A stretch of DNA of 42,005 bases, taken from the IMG/VR virus record IMGVR_UViG_3300042545_000949, positions 1 to 42,005 of that record; one strand, given 5' to 3'. Position 1 is the first letter of the stretch. Each line of letters begins with the position of its first letter. The notes below the pieces were generated by a model, which was given only the letters and a program-made list of their open reading frames with translations, ran no database searches and had not been told where the DNA came from. Shown piece after piece: positions 35,951 to 42,005 of the stretch. The position numbers were made by a program, and so were the translations under genes. The stretch is from a virus.

Positions 35951-38900
35951 ATGGCTGACGTTAATGCTAATATTGGCGTTAATATTGATACGTCTGAAGC
36001 GTTAGCCCAACTAAAGGCTTTACAACGTCAGATATCTCAGTTTCATACATCTATCGCTAAAAGCAGCGAAGCTGCTGGACTGGCGCAGAGAGATCTGCAG
36101 AAGAACTTCATCAATAGCGTTAATGCTACAGGTGCATTCTCTGCAGAACTCCGCACAGTTAAAACAACATCAGAATCCTTTACAAACTCCCTTGAGAAAA
36201 ATAAATTCTCTATGCGAGAGTATTTTAGATATTCTGGAGCATCTACAAAAACATTTGGAAGACTATTTAAGTCTGAGTTTGACACAATTGGTAAAGTTGC
36301 TGAAGATCGTGTAAAAAAATTACAAACACAATACATTAAGCTAGGCCGTGATTCAAGCGGAGCAATGAAAGCAATTGCAGTAATGCCTAACCAGCTTGAT
36401 ATGAATAATTTTTCTACTCAAACTCAATTAGCAGCACAGAAACAAGCAATATTTAATCAACTAGTTAAGCAAGGATCTACAAACCTTTTAAACTTTGGTA
36501 AAAATACACAGTGGGCTGGGCGACAGCTTATGGTTGGTTTTACTCTTCCACTTGCTAGCCTTGGAATGGTTGCATCAAGAACTTTCATGGAAATGGAAGC
36601 TCAAACAATTAAGTTTAGAAAAGTCTATGGAGATTTATTTACTCCAACAGAAGAAACAAACCAAGCACTTGATAGCATTACAGCACTTGGTCAAATGTTT
36701 ACTAAATATGGTGTTGCAGTTTCACAAACAGTTGGACTTGCAGCAGAAGCTGCAGCAGCAGGTTTCCAGGGAGTTGACTTACAGCGTCAGACAACTGAAG
36801 CAACAAGACTTTCTGTCCTTGGACAAATTGATGCAAACAAAGCACTTGAAACAACAATTTCATTGCAAAATGCATTTAAGATGTCTTCTGAAAACCTTGC
36901 ATCATCAATTGACTTTCTTAACGCAGTAGAAAACCAAACAGTTGTATCTTTAGATGATATTACAACAGCAATTCCAAAAGTTGCACCAGTTATTCAACAA
37001 CTTGGTGGTGACGTAAAAGATTTAGCTTTCTTTATGGCAGCAATGAAAGAAGGTGGAATTAATGCATCAGAAGGCGCTAACGCATTAAAGTCTGGTCTTG
37101 CATCTTTAATTAATCCAAGCACAAAGGCAGCAGCAATGCTCCAAAGTGTTGGAATCAATATGAGTCAAATTGTTGAATCAAATCAAGGAAATCTTAAAGG
37201 AACAGTTATTGAATTTGCACAAGCACTAGATACATTAGATCCACTTACACGTGCAAGAGCAATTGAACAATTATTTGGTAAGTTCCAGTTTGCACGTTTG
37301 TCAACATTATTTGATAACGTAACAAATGAAACTGGACAGGCAGCACGTGTTCTTGAGTTAGCAGGATCATCCATTGAAGATCTTTCTGCTTTATCAGAAA
37401 AAGAATTAGGATTAACTGCAGACTCTGCAATGAATAAATTCCGTAAGTCTGTTGAAGATTTAAAGCTTGCACTTGTTCCAGTTGGACAAACATTCTTAGA
37501 AGCTGTTACACCAATTGTAGAATTTATTGGCGGGATACTTGAAAAATTCAATAACCTTTCTTCTGGAGTCAAAAGAGCATTAGTAATATTAACAGTGGCA
37601 GTAGGTGCTATAGGCCCAATTGCCTTAATGACATTTGGTTTGCTTGCAAATGCTTTTGCAAACATTATAAAAGGTGTAATGGTTTTACGCAATGGATACT
37701 TAAGACTAACTGGACAATCACAAATACTTGGTGAACAAACTGATTATTTAACAATGGAACAAATTGATGCAGCAGCTGCAGCACACTCTTTAGATCAATC
37801 ACATGCAAGACTTACACAAACATTTACAGCAGAGTCTACTGCAATAGCAAAATTAATTGCTGCATATCAACAAGCAGCAAATGCAGGTGCAAAGTTTGCA
37901 GCAATAAATCCAGGAATGATGAGAGCCCCTGGTGTTTCATCTCCTAAAAAGTTTGCAGCTGGAGGAGTAGTTCCAGGAACTGGAAATGGAGATACAGTTC
38001 CAGCCATGCTTACTCCTGGTGAGTTTGTTGTTACAAAAGATGTAACAGAAGAATTCTTACCACTGTTAATGCAGTTAAATAAAAAAAGAATTGGCTTTAA
38101 TGAAGGTGGATTAGTTAAGGGATACAGAAATGCAACTACCTACATGCCAGAATCAATTAACACCTCAATGGGTCAAACTTCTGGTAGAGGAGTTCCAACT
38201 TCAGACTATACAAGGTATGTTGGACAAGCAGGAGCAGCAGGACAAGCACCACTTCTTGCAGTTATTGCAAGACAAATTGGAGAAAAAGTAAAAGATCCAT
38301 CAGTAATGCAAGAACTTGAAAGAGTTGGAGATTTGTTTGCACAAACCACCGTAAGAGCACTAAATGAGTCTGGTATTGAATTTGTAAAAGATATTGATAT
38401 TGAACAAATAGTTGTTCCAGCTCTTCGTGAGGCTGCAAAAGGAATTACCGTAGCTGGTAAAGAAATTGATGTTGCACTTGAAAACTCTATAAATCAAATT
38501 AGAACTTTTGGTCCAGTAGGTGGTGGTGGCACCGCAGCAGGTGGTCAATCAAGATCAACCTCTCCAATGTCTTATAGAAATGAAAGCAAAAATGCACAAG
38601 CACTTGCATCTGCACTTAACCCAGAAATGTTTACAAGTACTACTAGAGTTGACAGCAAAGGAAAGACTAAAAAATCTTTTCAAACATTAAATCCTTCTTC
38701 AGGTCAATTTGAAAAAGCAACAATGGCTCACTTGGGTCAATCAATAGTTACTACAACTGACGAGTTAATAAAAGAAGTTTCTCCTTATGTTAAAGATGCT
38801 GCTACAAGAATATTAAAAATAACAAAAAAGCAAATTGAACAAGGCGTAGTGGCAGAGGCAAAGATTTCTTCACCATCAAAAGAAACTAAAAAAGTTGGGG

Positions 38901-41900
38901 CTGACATTGGACGTGGATTTATTGCTGGAGCACAAGAATATGTTGATGATGCAAAAGCAATAGGACAACAAATTGGAGGATCTGCAACGGGATCAAATAT
39001 TGCCCAAGCATCAAGATCATCTTTATATGGAAGTGGTCCAATAGACCCAGTACAAAAGTCTATTCGTAGAAATCAAATGAAGATGTCTCAAGTGGGACCC
39101 GCAGCTATAATTTCAACAAAAACCACACAATCAATAAATGCTGAAGTAGCAGCAAGAAAAACTTCACAACAAAGAATTAATTCCATGAATTCTGCTTTTA
39201 TGGCTGGAACGTTTGCATTAACATCTTTAGCTGGAGCTGGATCAATGGCTGGTGGTGCTTTAGGTAGTATTTCTCAAAAAATAATGCAATTTTCTGGATT
39301 AATATTTGGTTTATCATCTATCATACAGTTGTTAACTGGACAAAAAATTGTAAGTCAGATTATGAAATTTAAATTTGCTTTAGGACCAACAGCCATCGCA
39401 CTTGCAGCTGCTGGAGCATTGTTTATGATATATAACGATAAAAGAAAAAAAGAAATTGAGTACATGGATGGTTTTTCTAACGCACTAAGATCAACAACAG
39501 AACAAACAAAAATGCTTGGTGATTTTTTTGGTGTTGTACCATTAAAACTTCCAAGACAACTTCAGGGATTAGAAGCTGTAGATACAAAAACAAGAACAGA
39601 AAGAGAAGCATTTAAACAAGACTCTAACTTTAAAAAAGACTATGAGTCAACAATTAAAACATTATCTAATTCTACTGCTAGCCAAGCAATAATACTGCTT
39701 AAGTCTCTTGCCCTTGACCTTAAAGCAAAAGGATTTGCTGATGCACAAATACAAATATTGGTTGATTCTTTACGTGAAGAAGCTAAAAAAACAGATGTTA
39801 AACTAGAAGTTAAATCTTTAACCCTTGACCCAACCTCTATTGATCAACTTAAAAAAGATATTCAAACACTTTTTGATAAAGTAAATAAAGAAGTAAATAA
39901 ACCATTAATTATTGATACAACACCCTTAACTGGTGGGACCCAAATTCAAACTGCAAGATCTAGAAAAGAAGAAGAAAAAGCACTAAAAGATCTTCAAAAT
40001 ACAATAATTTCTGTATCAGATAGTGCTGCTGGAATGTTTACAAATAACTTAATTGATGCAACAAAATTTGAAGAAACAATGTATGCAATTGTAGCACCAC
40101 TAACCACTCTTGAGAAAAAAGCAAGAGAAGCTGCGCTAATTGAAATATTTAAATCAATGGGTGTTGATGCAACAAAATTTATTACAAATTTAAAATCAGC
40201 AAAAGACTTAATGATGGGATTAACATTAATTAGTGGTGGAATTGTTTCACCAGACAGCAACATTTTTAAAGATTTGGGATCTGATGATTTTTCTATAAGA
40301 GAAGCAGCAATGATTAGACTCAAAAGAATATATGCAGAGTTTATTAAAGTTGAAGAAGAGGCCAATAATACAGAAGATGCTAATGGAAAAATTAAAGGTG
40401 GCGATTCTGAAAAAGGAAAACTAAATGCTCTTGCAGCTAAAACTGCTGTAATTGTACAACAAACTAAAGCATATAAAATTTTACGTAATGCAAATATTGA
40501 TAATACAACTGCAACCGAATTATCTAATGATGCAGAAATTGCAGCACTAGTTATTGCTAATGGCAAAGGTAAAAAATTAAAACAACTAACTGAAGACGTT
40601 AAAGCATATACTAAAGCACTAAAAGGATCAACAGCAGCAGCCAAAGCAAACATGTCACCAGAAGAAAAGTTTAAAGACTCTGTATCTAATGAGTTAGCAT
40701 TATTAAATCTTCGTGACAAATTAGTAGAAATAAAATATTCTGCAGAGCTAAAAAAAGATAATGATGAGCTAAGTGTTCAACAGGAAAAACTTAAAAATAT
40801 AAATGATGAAATTGATAAAAAGAATAGAGAACAAATTGATCCACTACAGGCACAAATCGCTGCTAATAATTTTGCTCTTGAGTCAGTAGCACGACAAGAA
40901 GATGTAATAAATAAAAAATATGATACACAAATAGCTGCTTTAGATAAGATTGCTTCAATTAATCAAGAAATAAACAATATTCAAAAACAAAGAATGTCTA
41001 TTGCAGATGCTCTTACTCGTGGTGACATCTCTGCTGCAGCATTTGCGGTACAAGAAGCAAGAGCACAACAAGCAGAATCTGCTATATCTGGAGAAAGAAA
41101 TGCATTAACTGCAGGCCGTGACTCAGCCCTTGGTGCGCTGGGAAGAAATGCTCTTGAACAAAAAAATAAAGATTTACAATATCAAATTAGTGTAATTGAA
41201 AATGGAACACTGTTAACTTTAAAAAATCAAAAAATAGTAATTGAAGAAAGCATAAGAAAAACTGAAGCTTTAATTGTTGTAACAGAAGGAAAAATTAAAA
41301 AAGATAAAGAAGCACTAGGTTATGTCACTAGAACTAGAGAAGAACTTGAAAAATTTGATGATTTAATAAAATTAGCAGAAGATGCAGGAATAGAACTTAA
41401 TACCCAGTTGCTTGCTGAAACAGGTAGTGCAGAAAAACTTGCAATTGCACTATATGAGGTAGCAAAAGCAAGAGCAGCGGGAAGTACATCAAGTGTTGTT
41501 GGTGGAGCAACTGCAGACACACCAACACCAATATCTGAAGATCTTAAAGCAAGAGAAGCAAACCTCAAAGAACTAACAGCAAAAATTCAGAAAAAAATTA
41601 ATGCTAATAATGAAGTGAAAAAACTAGCGCCTGCTCCTACTCCTTTAACTGCTGCACAAGTTAGTGGAATGAGATACGCAGCACAAGCAGCAGCACAATA
41701 TGCAGCAAAAACACCAGTAAAAAGATCTATGGGTGGATTAATTCCTAAGTATATGGCAGCAGGTGGTTTTGCACGTGGAACAGATACAATCCCAGCAATG
41801 TTGACCCCTGGAGAATTTGTAGTAAAGAAGTTTGCTGTTGATAATTTTGGTGTAGACAATCTACGTGATATTAATAATGGAACATTTAACAATAAATCAG

Positions 41901-42005
41901 ATTCACCTGGAAATACCTCTAGCTCAGTGTATAATTATGGTATCAATGTTAATGTTTCAAACTCCAATGCAAGCACAGATGAAATTGCAAGGGCAGTAAT
42001 AACAC
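35951..42005 (+). CDS. Tape measure protein (partial at the right edge)
   Basis: An open frame of at least 2,018 codons from ATG 35951 (GCGAGG at 35935-35940) to the window end. It determines tail length and is threaded through the tube. The N-terminal 200 residues are helical and Gln-rich. About residues 180-460 form a TP901-like core (e.g. GINMSQIVESNQGN, then RARAIEQLFGKFQFARLSTL). Hydrophobic segments lie at about 539-580 and 1077-1165. A G-D/T-x-x-P-A-M-L-T-P-G-E-F-V-V motif occurs twice (about 671-700 and 1936-1965), and about 1590-1760 is a long coiled coil (LKNINDEIDKKNREQIDPLQ). Its size predicts a very long tail. Confidence 0.92.
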   Translation, partial: MADVNANIGVNIDTSEALAQLKALQRQISQFHTSIAKSSEAAGLAQRDLQKNFINSVNATGAFSAELRTVKTTSESFTNSLEKNKFSMREYFRYSGASTKTFGRLFKSEFDTIGKVAEDRVKKLQTQYIKLGRDSSGAMKAIAVMPNQLDMNNFSTQTQLAAQKQAIFNQLVKQGSTNLLNFGKNTQWAGRQLMVGFTLPLASLGMVASRTFMEMEAQTIKFRKVYGDLFTPTEETNQALDSITALGQMFTKYGVAVSQTVGLAAEAAAAGFQGVDLQRQTTEATRLSVLGQIDANKALETTISLQNAFKMSSENLASSIDFLNAVENQTVVSLDDITTAIPKVAPVIQQLGGDVKDLAFFMAAMKEGGINASEGANALKSGLASLINPSTKAAAMLQSVGINMSQIVESNQGNLKGTVIEFAQALDTLDPLTRARAIEQLFGKFQFARLSTLFDNVTNETGQAARVLELAGSSIEDLSALSEKELGLTADSAMNKFRKSVEDLKLALVPVGQTFLEAVTPIVEFIGGILEKFNNLSSGVKRALVILTVAVGAIGPIALMTFGLLANAFANIIKGVMVLRNGYLRLTGQSQILGEQTDYLTMEQIDAAAAAHSLDQSHARLTQTFTAESTAIAKLIAAYQQAANAGAKFAAINPGMMRAPGVSSPKKFAAGGVVPGTGNGDTVPAMLTPGEFVVTKDVTEEFLPLLMQLNKKRIGFNEGGLVKGYRNATTYMPESINTSMGQTSGRGVPTSDYTRYVGQAGAAGQAPLLAVIARQIGEKVKDPSVMQELERVGDLFAQTTVRALNESGIEFVKDIDIEQIVVPALREAAKGITVAGKEIDVALENSINQIRTFGPVGGGGTAAGGQSRSTSPMSYRNESKNAQALASALNPEMFTSTTRVDSKGKTKKSFQTLNPSSGQFEKATMAHLGQSIVTTTDELIKEVSPYVKDAATRILKITKKQIEQGVVAEAKISSPSKETKKVGADIGRGFIAGAQEYVDDAKAIGQQIGGSATGSNIAQASRSSLYGSGPIDPVQKSIRRNQMKMSQVGPAAIISTKTTQSINAEVAARKTSQQRINSMNSAFMAGTFALTSLAGAGSMAGGALGSISQKIMQFSGLIFGLSSIIQLLTGQKIVSQIMKFKFALGPTAIALAAAGALFMIYNDKRKKEIEYMDGFSNALRSTTEQTKMLGDFFGVVPLKLPRQLQGLEAVDTKTRTEREAFKQDSNFKKDYESTIKTLSNSTASQAIILLKSLALDLKAKGFADAQIQILVDSLREEAKKTDVKLEVKSLTLDPTSIDQLKKDIQTLFDKVNKEVNKPLIIDTTPLTGGTQIQTARSRKEEEKALKDLQNTIISVSDSAAGMFTNNLIDATKFEETMYAIVAPLTTLEKKAREAALIEIFKSMGVDATKFITNLKSAKDLMMGLTLISGGIVSPDSNIFKDLGSDDFSIREAAMIRLKRIYAEFIKVEEEANNTEDANGKIKGGDSEKGKLNALAAKTAVIVQQTKAYKILRNANIDNTTATELSNDAEIAALVIANGKGKKLKQLTEDVKAYTKALKGSTAAAKANMSPEEKFKDSVSNELALLNLRDKLVEIKYSAELKKDNDELSVQQEKLKNINDEIDKKNREQIDPLQAQIAANNFALESVARQEDVINKKYDTQIAALDKIASINQEINNIQKQRMSIADALTRGDISAAAFAVQEARAQQAESAISGERNALTAGRDSALGALGRNALEQKNKDLQYQISVIENGTLLTLKNQKIVIEESIRKTEALIVVTEGKIKKDKEALGYVTRTREELEKFDDLIKLAEDAGIELNTQLLAETGSAEKLAIALYEVAKARAAGSTSSVVGGATADTPTPISEDLKAREANLKELTAKIQKKINANNEVKKLAPAPTPLTAAQVSGMRYAAQAAAQYAAKTPVKRSMGGLIPKYMAAGGFARGTDTIPAMLTPGEFVVKKFAVDNFGVDNLRDINNGTFNNKSDSPGNTSSSVYNYGINVNVSNSNASTDEIARAVIT

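Noticed and set aside
36495-36929. Plus-strand 144-residue Leu/Gln-rich frame
   Set aside because: It is the +1 reading of the tape measure gene; the tape measure frame is open throughout.
39994-40719. Minus-strand 241-residue frame opposite the tape measure
   Set aside because: Antisense shadow inside a continuous plus-strand tape measure frame; hydrophobic Ser/Leu/Ile composition without a promoter.
1-42005. tRNA, rRNA, integrase, transposase or attachment sites
   Set aside because: I saw no cloverleaf, no mobile-element gene and no flanking repeats; a dedicated tRNA scan could still find something missed by eye.

Overview
This window is part of the genome of a tailed double-stranded DNA phage. 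It holds a nearly complete head-neck-tail assembly line (portal, protease-scaffold, major capsid protein, neck proteins, tail tube, two tail assembly chaperones, and a tape measure that runs off the right edge). No tail sheath is visible and the tape measure exceeds 2,000 residues, so a long non-contractile (siphovirus-like) tail is most likely. The DNA is strongly AT-rich. Many genes appear to start on leaderless mRNAs behind a TGnTATAAT promoter, and the phage carries a B12-dependent ribonucleotide reductase. Both traits would fit an actinobacterial host, perhaps a low-GC freshwater actinobacterium, but the host is an inference. No integrase, repressor, terminase, tRNA or DNA polymerase is visible.

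Layout. (1) 1-1437: minus-strand genes (a partial Cys-rich zinc-ribbon-like protein and a possible nuclease), a divergent small membrane protein, and a non-coding stretch with an unusual C-rich island. (2) 1438-5610: receptor-binding and decoration genes: Ig/BppU-like, collagen-like, fibre-like and two fibronectin-III proteins ending in FFP repeats. (3) 5680-12052: a modification island of six divergent 2OG-Fe(II) dioxygenases, two uncharacterised DUF6065-like proteins and a short-chain dehydrogenase. (4) 12065-12607: a secreted lysozyme-like enzyme on the minus strand. (5) 12772-18759: a second fibre module with long modular fibres that share repeats. (6) 18926-24679: class II ribonucleotide reductase and a 1,229-residue LamG-like tail protein. 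(7) 24698-42005: the head-neck-tail module, with a tryptophan-halogenase-type flavoenzyme inserted between portal and protease.

How it may work together. The assembly genes follow the standard long-tailed phage order. The fibre modules and the enzymes suggest a virion whose exposed proteins may be chemically modified: collagen-like GPP and FFP-rich proteins lie next to prolyl-hydroxylase-like enzymes, and a halogenase is embedded in the head operon. This link is a hypothesis.

The strongest system-level signal is regulatory. Some twenty TGnTATAAT-like boxes sit in the short gaps between genes, on both strands. In about seven cases the A of the ATG lies 6-7 nt after the -10 box, where transcription should begin (leaderless). 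In four others the box lies 15-16 nt before the ATG, so the mRNA would begin at the Shine-Dalgarno sequence. Other points of note are a free-standing copy of the capsid N-terminal arm, a nested scaffold start, separate genes for the short and long tail chaperones, and a leaderless 10-codon upstream ORF.
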